This document shows positions 37,601-45,727 of a stretch of 64,000 nt of DNA, in pieces. The position numbers and the translations under genes are program-made. Position 1 is the first letter of the stretch; each line of letters opens with the position of its first letter. The notes under the pieces were generated by a model. It was given only the letters and a program-made list of their open reading frames with translations. It was not told the origin of the DNA and made no database searches. This DNA comes from Phycisphaeraceae bacterium (lineage in GTDB: Bacteria > Planctomycetota > Phycisphaerae > Phycisphaerales > SM1A02), in assembly GCA_015709595.1 (NCBI GenBank), contig CP054178.1:1240001-1304000 (forward strand), written 5' to 3'.

Positions 37601-37897
37601 TGCCTCGTCGATCCGGTTCTGACGCTGCAGCGCCACCGCCAGCCCGTATCGCGCCACCGGCGCCTTGGCGTGCGTCGGATGCGCGGCGAGGAACTTGCGG
37701 TACTCCTGCTCCGCCAGGTCGTGCATGCCCCGGTTGAGCAGCCCGTTGGCGCTGTGGAAGTCACGCAGGGTGGCGGCGTCATCCTGCGATGCAGCGCACC
37801 TTGCCGCGGCGTGCGCATCGAGCGCGGGCCACGTCACCGCCGGAGCGAGAAACACCAGCGGCGAGGCCGCCGCCCATACGCGATGCACACGAGCCAT
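34700..37897 (-). CDS. Exported TPR-repeat protein
   Basis: A protein of about 1065 residues made almost entirely of tetratricopeptide repeats (about 20 or more units, for example AEQEYRKFLAAHPTHAKAPV and EAITSYRAVIEKHDGPTAARSQFQIGECLYA). It begins with a likely signal peptide ending near DAHAAARC. This layout is typical of envelope scaffolds such as YbgF-type proteins of Tol-Pal systems, but no coiled-coil head is seen. The start is ATG 37897, with GAGGGAG 8 bases upstream. It is the first gene of the exbB-exbD operon. Confidence 0.82.
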   Translation of the reverse strand: MARVHRVWAAASPLVFLAPAVTWPALDAHAAARCAASQDDAATLRDFHSANGLLNRGMHDLAEQEYRKFLAAHPTHAKAPVARYGLAVALQRQNRIDEAAGELEPLIGLERFEFAAESCLLLGQCRMIQERYADAAAAFDVVVKRHAGHAQADAACALLVESHSRAAAHERAIEAAAVMAAKWTNSPRRERAEFFAGLSETALERHADAARRYEAMVRAFPDGELAARASLLHARALHAAEQWEAASAQYQRVIRRNDPAFAPEAMYSLAGLLRRDGKPRDAAALLDRVLKDHAEHPVIPLALLERGRVHYDAGEYDKAVSRFAEAVEADEALADSAAWWTARCELRQDQPGQAAARLEQAIARHPKSAMLAEMRYDRAVALHRAGDADAAQAALAEFRAAHPKHVLAPDALHLAAIIDHQRREYAASDALGREFIEKHAKHALLPAIEFLMAENAFLSGNHREAAARFEKFIASRPGDGQVAAARYRLGTAYVRLNDPRRAEEHLRAVVNGAKTPAAYRSALLDLADIHFARQEWEPAEARASEYLSADENAPDADDALITIGLCRQRRDLHETALQAFERLLERHPSSPHAAQANFERGQSLVVLGRDDDAVEVLQRVLESREASRFAAHALNHLGAIAMRGKRYDEAAMHYAKLAGLDAPEELKHEALFQQGQALMAQSKYDEAGRAFARFVEQAPGHARAPMASANVALCAARGGDHAGALKQIDRVLREQARSLDDQVTTSLLYEKAWSQRETGDVQGASATYRAMLGDQREHSLDLFARVELAELEAGAGGHDAAVALLEPIAERADLPGDLGERSGYRLGACLYELGRDEAAARAFEAFLKSHAKSSLAPSARLLAGEAHFRRGQHRQAAAHLARAAESEEARLRAPALLRLGEAHAALQAWKESEQAFSRFLREFPESEVWFQARFGLGFAMENQGRFDEAITSYRAVIEKHDGPTAARSQFQIGECLYAQKKYDEAARELLKVDILYAYPEWSAAALYEAGRCFEAMAQVGQARQQFEAVRDQHAGTRWAELATARLAALSKPDLPGRGGGSGGGR

Positions 37898-38063
37898 GGT
37901 CACACTCCCTCGAGACCGGACGCATCATCCCACACGGGCCGCCCACCGGCCACCCCGCACCCACGAGATTGTCAGGTTTCGCGACGCCAAGCCGACGGGC
38001 CGGGCCGGGGCGCGCAAAACGCCACGGCGCGGTTCTGAGCAGGCCGCGGCGAGGGGTGCAGTC

Positions 38064-38100
38064 GTGTCCCCCATGCAGGTTGGGGGGTGGGGGAGGACAC
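38064..38100. other. Inverted repeat downstream of the M56 gene
   Basis: GTGTCCCCC (38064-38072) pairs imperfectly with GGGGGAGGACAC (38089-38100). It is a possible transcript end for the M56 gene but lacks a U-tract. The rest of the 37898-38152 gap shows nothing recognisable. Confidence 0.3.
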
Positions 38101-38152
38101 GTGTGCGGCCCCGGCCCGTTGGCCCGTCGATGCTCTCACGTCACAGGACGCC

Positions 38153-41008
38153 TCAGCGGCCGCCCTCCTTCGCCATCTCGGACAGCGCCTGCTCGACCCG
38201 CTTGATCTCCGCCTGCAGGGTCTTGAGCTGGGCCTCAAGCGACTGGCGGGCGGCCTGGGTGCTTCGCACCGCCGCGTCGGTGGCGTTGACGCGGGCCTTC
38301 AACTCCGTCACGCGGGCGATCTCTTCCGCGCGCTTCTCGGCGCCGGCATCCCGCAGCGCCATCTCCGAGCGGCGCAGTTCCTCGATCAGGGCGCCCCGAT
38401 CGCCTTCCAGCGACGACGCCTGGTCGCGCAGCGTGATCCGATGGGCCTCGATTTCGGCGGCGGCCCGCGCCAGTTGATCGTGGTGGGTCCGCAGCCGCAC
38501 GTCGCCTTCAGCGATCAACTCCTTCTGTCGGGCCAGTGCGGCGTGGTCGCGCGTCAGCGACTCCACGGCGGCGCGTTCCGACTCCAGCTGACGCGAACGC
38601 CGGGCGGCCACGTCGCGCAGCCGCGCCGCCTCGGCCTGCTCCAGCGCCGCCATCTGGCCGATCACGGCCTCCATCCGGCGGCTCTCCGCCTCCGCGGAGC
38701 CGGAACTCGACGCCTCGGGATGAATCAACTCAATGAACATGCGGAAGATGCGGTGCTGACCCTCGGTGGCGTGAACCTCGATGGCGTCTTCTCTGGGCGC
38801 CACGCGCACGGGCACGTCATCGCGGATCATCAGCTCGACGAGCTCCTTCAGCTTGCCCTTGGGCAGGCGATACGTGCGCGCCAGAATGGGGCCGTCGGCG
38901 TTGAACAACTCGGCGGCCGTCGCAACCGGCGACGTGGCGAGACCCCCGCCCCCAGGCGCCTGACCCGCGCGCGGCGCCTGGGCGGTGGTCACCGCGCCCC
39001 CCGGACCCTGAACGCCCGGCGGCAAGGCCAGCGGCGCGGGGTGGCCCGGATGGGCCGGAGCCGCGGTCGTCGCCATGCCCCCAGGCGCAGCGCCGGCGCC
39101 GCCGTGCGACCGCACGGCCGTGGGGGCCATCGGCGGCTGGGGTGCGGTCGCGCCGCCCTGTCCGCGCGGCGCTGGTTCCGCAGGCGGCACGGGACGCATC
39201 GGCGGCGCGGAGGTCGTGACGCCTCCCACGACGCCCTGCTGACCGGCGTGAAGTCGCTCGACCGCCTGCATGAGCCGCTCCAGCCGCTCCTCGAGCCGGC
39301 GCAGCCGCGCCTCCACGTCGTCATGCGCCTCGGCGGCCTCGCCCATGAAGAACAGTTCGGCGGGAATGGGATACTCAAACGAGCCGGTCTCCGGCGCCGC
39401 GGCGCGCTCGCGCATGAACTGCTCGAACGTGCTGTCAGCCGACGCGGGCGAGCCCGCCCCGGGCGCGGCCTGAGCAGCGCCGCCGAAGAACGCGGGCACG
39501 GGTGACGCAAGCGTCGTCGTCGGCCTGGCGTCCTTGAGCGACTTGCCCTCCTCCGGCGGACAGGCGGCGATCGGCGACACCAGCAGCCCGGCGGCGGTGA
39601 GCGCTCCCGCCAGGGCGACGCCCCGGATCGAACGACGCGGAACGAACTCTCGTGTCATCACCATCGTGAGTCTCCTTGCGAAACGTCGAGCGCGGGGCGT
39701 CGCCGTCCCCAGGCCCACGGCGGGCCCGGCGAGCGGCATCGCGCTCAGGTACTTCCGTGAATCGAGCAGCGCCTGCGCATACGCCCGACGACGCGCCGGC
39801 TGAAGATGCGTCACCCAGGCGTCGCAGCACAGGTCGGCCTCCTCCCGAACCTGACGCCTCACCCACCACGCCAGCGGATGCCACCAGAACACCACCCCCA
39901 CCACCAGGTCGAACCAGCACACCCAGTGGTCCAGCCGCCTCAGGTGCGCCAGTTCGTGGCAGATCACCGCGTAGCGGCCCGCCCCATCCAGTTGCGACCA
40001 CAACCCCGCGGGCAGCACCAGCACGGGGCGGCGACCGCACCACATCATGGGAGACACCCGGTCCGACACCATCACCACGTCCGGCGGCAGGCCCAGTCCC
40101 ACGTCACGGGCGGCGCGCTCCACCATCTGCCGCACGCTCCGACACGCGGGCACGCCACGTCGAACCAGACGCGCAATCGCCAGAACCCGCACCAGCATCA
40201 CCGCCACCATGATGGCCATGCCCGTGATCCACGCCGGCGCGGGCACGGGGGGCAGCGCGGCGACGGCGTCGCGCACCGCCAGCAACGAGGCGACCCCGCC
40301 AGGCCGCGAAGCATCGCCCGTCGTCGGCGCGGGACGCCAAGCGTCGGAGGACGGCTGAACACTCGACGCGTCCAGTCGCGGAGAGGCGACGACAACCGAC
40401 GACGGCATCCGCTCCGGCAGCGCGTCGGACGCCGGTTCCTCACGGACGGCGGCGTCCGCGGCGCGCGATGCGTCCACCGCTCGGCGAACGACCGGCTCCA
40501 CGATGCCCGCCAGCCAGAGGGAGTCGGCGGGCTTGAGCACGCGGCGTGCGGACGGCGATGGGCTCTCCGCCGCCGCGTCGTGCGATCGGCTCATCACCGG
40601 CGACGACGCGTCACTCTTGCGGCCAGGCGTGATCAGCCGGGTGAGGGGCGATTCGGACGCGGGCAAGCCGGGTCGCGGCGCCGACTCGCGCTGCGGGGTC
40701 TGGGTCGCGCGGGTCGTGGATTGATCGACCGGCGCGACCGTCTCTTCGTCGCGCGGGGCGCGGGCGACGGTGCGCTGGTCATTCGCATGGGTCGCGCCCA
40801 GGTACGCCGCCGGGTCGCGGCGCGCCTCGTGGGGCAGCCAGCCGACGACGAAGGACGGCGCCAGGAACATGGCCAGCACCGCCAGCCAGATGAGATGCCG
40901 CGTGGAAGGCCGAGCCGGGAAGACGCGGCAGACAATGATCGCCAGCAAAGCCACCGGGATGATGCCCAGCGCATTGAGCCAGAGTTGGCCGAGCGAGAAA
41001 TCGGGCAT
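38153..41008 (-). CDS. M56 (BlaR1-type) membrane zinc peptidase with coiled-coil C-terminus
   Basis: A 951-residue membrane protein. Two N-terminal helices (about 10-60), a ~200-residue Ala/Ser/Pro/Thr-rich region (70-300), another helix (VMLVRVLAIARL), then the M56 core with zinc motif CHELAHLRRLDHW near residue 350 and EEADLCCDAWV near 400. After residue ~470 comes a signal-like hydrophobic segment, a long low-complexity stretch, and a C-terminal coiled coil (about 800-951). In BlaR1 a periplasmic penicillin-binding domain follows; here there is none, so the sensed signal is different. It is 2 bases after a BlaI-type repressor gene and may cleave it, as in the Bla/Mec system. Confidence 0.85.
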   Translation of the reverse strand: MPDFSLGQLWLNALGIIPVALLAIIVCRVFPARPSTRHLIWLAVLAMFLAPSFVVGWLPHEARRDPAAYLGATHANDQRTVARAPRDEETVAPVDQSTTRATQTPQRESAPRPGLPASESPLTRLITPGRKSDASSPVMSRSHDAAAESPSPSARRVLKPADSLWLAGIVEPVVRRAVDASRAADAAVREEPASDALPERMPSSVVVASPRLDASSVQPSSDAWRPAPTTGDASRPGGVASLLAVRDAVAALPPVPAPAWITGMAIMVAVMLVRVLAIARLVRRGVPACRSVRQMVERAARDVGLGLPPDVVMVSDRVSPMMWCGRRPVLVLPAGLWSQLDGAGRYAVICHELAHLRRLDHWVCWFDLVVGVVFWWHPLAWWVRRQVREEADLCCDAWVTHLQPARRRAYAQALLDSRKYLSAMPLAGPAVGLGTATPRARRFARRLTMVMTREFVPRRSIRGVALAGALTAAGLLVSPIAACPPEEGKSLKDARPTTTLASPVPAFFGGAAQAAPGAGSPASADSTFEQFMRERAAAPETGSFEYPIPAELFFMGEAAEAHDDVEARLRRLEERLERLMQAVERLHAGQQGVVGGVTTSAPPMRPVPPAEPAPRGQGGATAPQPPMAPTAVRSHGGAGAAPGGMATTAAPAHPGHPAPLALPPGVQGPGGAVTTAQAPRAGQAPGGGGLATSPVATAAELFNADGPILARTYRLPKGKLKELVELMIRDDVPVRVAPREDAIEVHATEGQHRIFRMFIELIHPEASSSGSAEAESRRMEAVIGQMAALEQAEAARLRDVAARRSRQLESERAAVESLTRDHAALARQKELIAEGDVRLRTHHDQLARAAAEIEAHRITLRDQASSLEGDRGALIEELRRSEMALRDAGAEKRAEEIARVTELKARVNATDAAVRSTQAARQSLEAQLKTLQAEIKRVEQALSEMAKEGGR

Positions 41009-41010
41009 GG

Positions 41011-41442
41011 TCAGCCGCCCCTTCCCTTCTTCCGTCGCTTCGTCTGTTCATCCAGACGGTCGATGAGCGACTGGAGCTGGGCGACTTCCTCGGGCGTGAA
41101 GGTGCCGGTCTGCATGAGCTGCAGCACCAGCGGACAGGCCGATCCGTCGTACAACTCGTCGATCAGGGCCTTCAGCCGGGAGTGGCGCACCGTGTCGCGC
41201 GGCACGGCGGCGCGGTAGACGTGCGCCAGGTCGGACTTGTCGCTGACGACGTAGCCCTTCTGCGCGAGCCGGGTCAGAAACGTGAGGACCGTGGTGTACG
41301 CCACGGTGCGCCCGCGCCGGTGCAGATGCGTGAGCACCTCGCGCACCGTGGACGGGCCTTCATCCCAGAGGATGGTGAGGACTTCCAGTTCGGCGGGGCC
41401 GAGGTCGTGCTCCGGCTCGCGTTCTCGTTCGCGTGGTGGCAT
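41011..41442 (-). CDS. BlaI/MecI-family repressor
   Basis: A 143-residue winged-helix repressor of the BlaI/MecI/CopY family, with LTILWDEGPSTVREVLTHL and RTVAYTTVLTFLTRLAQKGYV in the DNA-binding domain and a helical dimerisation tail. ATG 41442 has AGGAGG 11 bases upstream. It is 2 bases before the M56 peptidase gene and divergent from yceI. Promoter and two operator-like dyads lie directly upstream, so autoregulation is strongly suggested. The M56 peptidase probably inactivates it on signal. Confidence 0.92.
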   Translation of the reverse strand: MPPREREREPEHDLGPAELEVLTILWDEGPSTVREVLTHLHRRGRTVAYTTVLTFLTRLAQKGYVVSDKSDLAHVYRAAVPRDTVRHSRLKALIDELYDGSACPLVLQLMQTGTFTPEEVAQLQSLIDRLDEQTKRRKKGRGG

Positions 41443-41456
41443 GATCGTCCAGACCT

Positions 41457-41473
41457 CCTACGACTGTCGGAGG
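41457..41473. promoter_or_regulatory. Second BlaI operator-like dyad
   Basis: CCTACGACTGTCGGAGG, with 7-base arms CCTACGA and TCGGAGG (one mismatch) around 3 bases. It covers the Shine-Dalgarno region of blaI, downstream of the -10 box. Confidence 0.5.
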
Positions 41474-41475
41474 AC

Positions 41476-41505
41476 ATCCTACTACGAAAGTCGTAGTCGC
41501 TGCAA
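41476..41505 (-). promoter_or_regulatory. blaI-M56 promoter with operator between -35 and -10
   Basis: On the minus strand: -35 TTGCAG (41500-41505), an 18-base spacer and -10 TAGGAT (41476-41481). The dyad ACTACGA AAG TCGTAGT (41481-41497) fills the spacer. It resembles BlaI/MecI operators (TACTACAnnTGTAGTA type), and its position suits repression. Confidence 0.78.
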
Positions 41506-41764
41506 GAGGTTTTCCGGAAGATCGCCGGAAAGTTTCACGGGACAGATGGAAAGATGGCGTGCGACAACCCATCCGCCGCAATCCGGATTGAAACCTGGCG
41601 AGCATCGCGGCATCTGGAGACATGGAATAAGGGAGGTCGTTCAGTCGCTGGTTGCGGAGAGCGTCTGGCTTTGACTCAACTACCCGATTCACCTGTCTTG
41701 CCGCTCCTGGCGGCCAGTCATCCACAAACCATCCACACCATTCCACATCGAAATGGAGCATCAC
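41506..41764. other. Intergenic region between blaI and yceI
   Basis: No gene or repeat was recognised in this stretch. It should hold the yceI promoter; no convincing -35/-10 pair was seen. Confidence 0.4.
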
Positions 41765-42376
41765 ATGAAGATTCGTCCCCTTCTCGTCGCCGGAGTGCTC
41801 GTCGGGGCGGCTGGCATGACCGCGTTGACCACTCAGCCCCGCGTCGAAGCAACGACCGCGGCGGTCGCCGAGTCGTTCTCCACCGACCCGGTGCATTCCA
41901 GCGTGGTCTTCCGCGTCGGACACCTGGGTGTGGCGGTCTTCTGGGGCCGGTTCAACGAGGTGTCGGGCACGTTTTCGCATGACGCCGCCAGCCCCGGCGC
42001 GTCGTCGTTCAGCTTCACCGTCAAGACCGCCAGCGTGGACACCGGCAACCAGCAGCGCGACCGACACCTGCAGAGCGCGGACTTCTTCAACGCCCGCGAG
42101 TATCCGGAGATCACCTTCAAGAGCACCAGGGTCACGCCTGCGGCGACCAACAAGCTGGAGGTCACCGGCGACCTGACGCTCCACGGCGTCACGAAACCCA
42201 TCACCGCCCAGATCGAGATTCTCGGCGCGGGTGAGACGGCCCAGGGCTACAAGAGCGGCTTCGAAGCGACCTTCACCATCAAGCGCAGCGACTTCGGCAT
42301 GACCAAGTACCTCGAGAACAACGCCGTCGGAGACGAAGTGCGGATCATCGTCGCCATCGAGGGCAAGCGCGGGTGA
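41765..42376 (+). CDS. yceI: YceI-family periplasmic lipid-binding protein
   Basis: A 203-residue exported protein with a signal peptide (about residues 1-29) and the YceI lipocalin-like barrel: DPVHSSVVFRVGHLGV, the ASVDTGNQQRDRHLQSADFF segment that is the family hallmark, and TGDLTLHGVTKPI. Members bind polyisoprenoids and lie in the periplasm. ATG 41765 has GGAG 6 bases upstream; an ATG four codons earlier is less likely. It is divergent from blaI. Confidence 0.93.
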   Translation: MKIRPLLVAGVLVGAAGMTALTTQPRVEATTAAVAESFSTDPVHSSVVFRVGHLGVAVFWGRFNEVSGTFSHDAASPGASSFSFTVKTASVDTGNQQRDRHLQSADFFNAREYPEITFKSTRVTPAATNKLEVTGDLTLHGVTKPITAQIEILGAGETAQGYKSGFEATFTIKRSDFGMTKYLENNAVGDEVRIIVAIEGKRG

Positions 42377-42681
42377 GGTGGGGCAAGGCATCAGCATCAG
42401 GCATTGGGCATGAGGCACTGGGCACTGGGCACTGGGATATAGGCAGTGGGGTCCGGGGCTCTTCGCTTCGCCCCGGGCTTGGCCCGGGGGCTGGTGCGGC
42501 AACAGAGTCGCGCCCCGGTGCCACGGTACGGCGCCAGCCGTTCCGTGGTGGTGCGTCCGATGCGGGGCCGACGGCACGCCTCTCGGCGTACCGTGGCACC
42601 ATTGACTCCTGTCAACGGCCCTACTGATCTCTGACCTCTGATCTCTGACCTCAGACCTCTTCTCCTTGCTCTCCTCTCCCC
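42377..42681. repeat. Repeat-rich spacer
   Basis: Several unrelated repeats are stacked here: runs of GGCACTGGGCACTGGG (about 42388-42450); hairpin CCCCGGGC-TTG-GCCCGGGG (42471-42489); an element with 14-base terminal inverted repeats (42517-42600); and copies of TGATCTCTGACCTC (about 42626-42660). No coding sequence. Confidence 0.75.
42517..42600. repeat. 84-base element with 14-base perfect terminal inverted repeats
   Basis: GGTGCCACGGTACG (42517-42530) and CGTACCGTGGCACC (42587-42600) are exact reverse complements. The ends suggest a small non-autonomous mobile element or large hairpin. Target duplication was not seen. Confidence 0.65.
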
Positions 42682-43638
42682 ATGACAGAACAACTGATCC
42701 GCGAAGGTCTGCTCGGCGTGGGGTTGCCGCTCGTCGTGGCAGGCGCGATTCTGGCGCTGGCGTGGCGCGTGTGGCGCGCCCGCGCCGGATCGCCGGCGGC
42801 GCACTCGTCCGCCTGGGCGGGGGCGCTCGCCTTCGGCGCGGCGATGATCGCTTCGCACATCGCGCTCAACGGAGGAGTCAACCAGAAGTGGGAGCGCGTG
42901 GTCTATCTGCTCATCGCCGCAGGAGTCATCGGAATGGCCGCCGCGGCGGCACGTTGGACGCTGACACAGCGCGCCAAACACGCCGCAACGACCACTTCTG
43001 AATCGGTGTGCGCGGGGGCTCGCCCGGGCGACTGGCTGGCGTGGGTCATCGCCGCGATGCTGACGGGTGCGGCGGCCCACTTCGTGATGGCCGGCATCTT
43101 TCAGGATGGCGATCCGACCTGGATGCGAATTGCGGCTGCCGGCGCGCCCGTGGCCTTCGCCCTGATCATGCAGCCGCTGGCACAGCGGCGGCCCGGCGCG
43201 ACCCTTCCCGCCGCGCTGACGCTCGCCTGCTTCGGACAGGCGGGCGTGCTGGTGCTCAGCGGAAATCAGACGTTCGCGCTCATCCCCGCATCCCTGGCCG
43301 CCGCGTCGATGGCGGCGGTCCTGGTCGGAGGCGCGGTGGCGCTGCGCGGCGGAAGCGTCTCAATCGGCTCTGGCGCCATGCCGCTGGCGAGCGTCGCACT
43401 CACCATTCCGCCGGTGCTGGGGCTGCTGTGGGTGACGGGCCTACCCATCGCTTTCGCGTGGGCGGCGGGATTGGTGGCCTTCGCGCCCGCGATGCTGTGG
43501 ATCGGCGAGGTGGGGTCCATCGCCCGTCGAGGCGCCCTCACGCGATTCCTGATACGGCTTGCTTTGGTCGCCCTGCCCATCGCGGCCGGCCTGTTGCTGG
43601 CGAAGGCGAACGCCGAGACGGATGTGTACTTCGGGTGA
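42682..43638 (+). CDS. Multipass membrane protein of unknown function
   Basis: A 318-residue protein with about nine hydrophobic segments and very short loops, rich in Ala/Gly. I do not recognise a family. No Shine-Dalgarno sequence is visible before ATG 42682, and the upstream DNA is repeats. It converges on trpF. Confidence 0.6.
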   Translation: MTEQLIREGLLGVGLPLVVAGAILALAWRVWRARAGSPAAHSSAWAGALAFGAAMIASHIALNGGVNQKWERVVYLLIAAGVIGMAAAAARWTLTQRAKHAATTTSESVCAGARPGDWLAWVIAAMLTGAAAHFVMAGIFQDGDPTWMRIAAAGAPVAFALIMQPLAQRRPGATLPAALTLACFGQAGVLVLSGNQTFALIPASLAAASMAAVLVGGAVALRGGSVSIGSGAMPLASVALTIPPVLGLLWVTGLPIAFAWAAGLVAFAPAMLWIGEVGSIARRGALTRFLIRLALVALPIAAGLLLAKANAETDVYFG

Positions 43639-43677
43639 GGCCCGCAGGTGGCGCGCCACCCGGGCCGCCGCGTCACC

Positions 43678-44316
43678 CTACGCATCGATCGACGCATCCG
43701 CCTCGCGAACCGCCTGACAGAATGCGCGGATCATCGCAGCGTCCTTCCGCCCCGGCGCGCTTTCCACGCCGGTGCTCACGTCCACCGCGAAGGGCCTCAC
43801 CGCGCGAATCGCCTCCGCCACGTTGTCGATGTTCAGTCCGCCCGCCAGGGCGATCGGCTTGCGGATCTCGTCCCGCATCGCCGCCAGGGACGTGAAATCC
43901 CACGCTTGCCCGCTGCCGGGCCGACTGCCCTCGACCAGCAGCAACTCGATGTGCGTGCATCCCGCCCATTGACGCACCGCCGACGATGAGAAGCGGAACC
44001 CCTTGATCAGGCGACGGCCGCGCGACGCCTGGCGGGCGACCCGCTCGTCCTCGTCGCCATGAAGCTGCGCCCACGGCGAGAGCGTCTTCCACTGCTCAAA
44101 ATCCGCATCGACGCCCTTGCCGGAGAGCTGAAACACGCCGACCGCGGTCACGAAGGGCGGCAGCGAGGCCACGATCTCGGCGGCGCGGTCCAGCGACACG
44201 CGGCGCGGCGAGGAGGGCGCGAAGACCAGGCCGATGGCGTCCGCTCCGCAGGCCACTGCGGCGGCGGCGTCCTCCACCGTGGTCAGACCGCAGATCTTGA
44301 TTCGCGTGCGGGGCAC
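43678..44316 (-). CDS. trpF: Phosphoribosylanthranilate isomerase
   Basis: A 212-residue TIM-barrel enzyme for the third step of tryptophan synthesis from chorismate (N-(5-phosphoribosyl)anthranilate to CdRP). It has KICGLT at the N-terminus with the catalytic cysteine, GLVFAPSSPR, IALAGGLN and the phosphate-binding DVSTGVE. GTG 44316 is preferred over ATG 44400 because the family begins close to KICGLT and the 44340-44400 stretch consists of GTCGCGGCTCGCTG repeats. No other trp gene is nearby. Confidence 0.93.
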   Translation of the reverse strand: MPRTRIKICGLTTVEDAAAAVACGADAIGLVFAPSSPRRVSLDRAAEIVASLPPFVTAVGVFQLSGKGVDADFEQWKTLSPWAQLHGDEDERVARQASRGRRLIKGFRFSSSAVRQWAGCTHIELLLVEGSRPGSGQAWDFTSLAAMRDEIRKPIALAGGLNIDNVAEAIRAVRPFAVDVSTGVESAPGRKDAAMIRAFCQAVREADASIDA

Positions 44317-44339
44317 GGAGGATTCCTTGTCGTCGGTTG

Positions 44340-44400
44340 CTGGAGTCCGCTCCCTGACGGTCGCGGCTCGCTGTGAATGATCGCGGCTCGCTGACATCAT
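44340..44400. repeat. GCGGCTCGCTG repeats upstream of trpF
   Basis: Two copies of CGCGGCTCGCTG separated by TGAATGAT lie just upstream of the trpF start, after CTCCCTGACGG. They look like the other dispersed intergenic elements. Confidence 0.5.
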
Positions 44401-44433
44401 TCGCGTGTCGCCGTCATCGGTCGGTCCGTCAGT

Positions 44434-45621
44434 TCACGTCAGCTCCGCGCGCAGCTGCTCGGCCATGGCGCGCTCGTCGTCACTGCGCAATCCAGTGGCG
44501 GCCCGGTCCAGCAGTTCCCTGGCTCGCGCGGCGTTTCGTAGACGCCGGGTGTAGATAACCGCCAGCATGAGCCGCACCGGATCGGCCTCGCGCGAGGTGG
44601 GGAAGGCGCGCAGCAGATTCTCATAGGCCCGCGCCGCGTTGGCGTAGTCGCCCTCGTGGTAGAGCTGGTTGGCGACATCCAACTGCCGCCGCTCGGGCAG
44701 CACCGCGTCGGGCGCCAGGGCCAGCAGCGTGCGGAAGCGCGCCGCGGCGGCGGGCATGTCGTGCCGCTCGATCAGGCGCAGCACCTCCGCCCGCGCCGCG
44801 GCATGCTGCTGCTCCTCGGCGGACATGGGTCCGGCTTCGCGCCGGCGCGACATCCGCTCGGCGGAATCGGCCCTGGGCGCGTCCCACACGCGGGCGTCCG
44901 GCGCGGTGGCGGCACGGAACTGACGACGACGACGCATCTGCTTGAACAGAAAGAACACGTCCATCTCCTCGCGCGTGAGCACCCGCGCCGCCAGCAGCCC
45001 GAAGCACACGCCGAAGCCGTACACGTATCCCGCCAGGTGCGCCGCATAGGCCACGTTGCCACCCGCGCCCAGCAGCGATTCGTTGGTCTGGCGCAGCAGG
45101 TCCACCACGAAGTAGAACAGGATGAACCACGCCGCGGGAACGTGATAGAGCCCGATGATGAAGAAGATCACCAGCACGCGGATGCGCGCCCGCGGGAACA
45201 GCGCCAGGAACGCGCCGCTCACGCCCGCGATCGACCCGCTGGCTCCGATCACCGGCGCCTGGGGGTTGAATGCTCCGTGCGCCAGCGCCGCCACGACGCC
45301 TCCGATCAGGTAGAACGCCAGGTAGCCCACGCGCCCCAGGCGGCTTTCCACCGCGTTGCCGAACACCCACAGGAAGAGCAGGTTGAACAGGATGTGACCC
45401 ACGCCCCACGGATCGTGGATGAACTGGTAGGTGATCAACTGCCACGCCCTGAACTCGCCGGGGTGGTAATGCCCCCATCGCGCCACCGCGTCTCGCTCGA
45501 ACCAGCCGAAGTACGCGCCCGCCAGTCCCGCCAGGTAGACCAGCAGGTTCACCATCACCAGGGTTTCATTGATGACCGGGCGCCGCTTGGGCGGTCGATC
45601 CGTGGAGAGCGGAATGAACAT
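44434..45621 (-). CDS. Rhomboid-family intramembrane serine protease with TPR tail
   Basis: A 395-residue protein. The N-terminal ~230 residues are a rhomboid of the six-helix type with the catalytic serine in GASGSIAGV and histidine in AAHLAGYVYG. The C-terminal ~130 residues hold TPR-like helices (EGDYANAARAYENLLRAFPT). Rhomboids cleave membrane proteins within the bilayer; the substrate is unknown. ATG 45621 is chosen because TACACT lies 9 bases upstream and the rhomboid begins here. Confidence 0.88.
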   Translation of the reverse strand: MFIPLSTDRPPKRRPVINETLVMVNLLVYLAGLAGAYFGWFERDAVARWGHYHPGEFRAWQLITYQFIHDPWGVGHILFNLLFLWVFGNAVESRLGRVGYLAFYLIGGVVAALAHGAFNPQAPVIGASGSIAGVSGAFLALFPRARIRVLVIFFIIGLYHVPAAWFILFYFVVDLLRQTNESLLGAGGNVAYAAHLAGYVYGFGVCFGLLAARVLTREEMDVFFLFKQMRRRRQFRAATAPDARVWDAPRADSAERMSRRREAGPMSAEEQQHAAARAEVLRLIERHDMPAAAARFRTLLALAPDAVLPERRQLDVANQLYHEGDYANAARAYENLLRAFPTSREADPVRLMLAVIYTRRLRNAARARELLDRAATGLRSDDERAMAEQLRAELT

Positions 45622-45630
45622 GACGGCGGA

Positions 45631-45636
45631 AGTGTA
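45631..45636 (-). promoter_or_regulatory. -10-like box TACACT before the rhomboid gene
   Basis: TACACT on the minus strand ends 9 bases before ATG 45621. Confidence 0.45.
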
Positions 45637-45727
45637 GGAGCGGGAGCCGCGCCTCCCGTCACACAATCCATCGAGCGAGGCGCCGATTGACCTCTGACGC
45701 CTGCGCAGCGATTCGCCCGTCAAGAAC

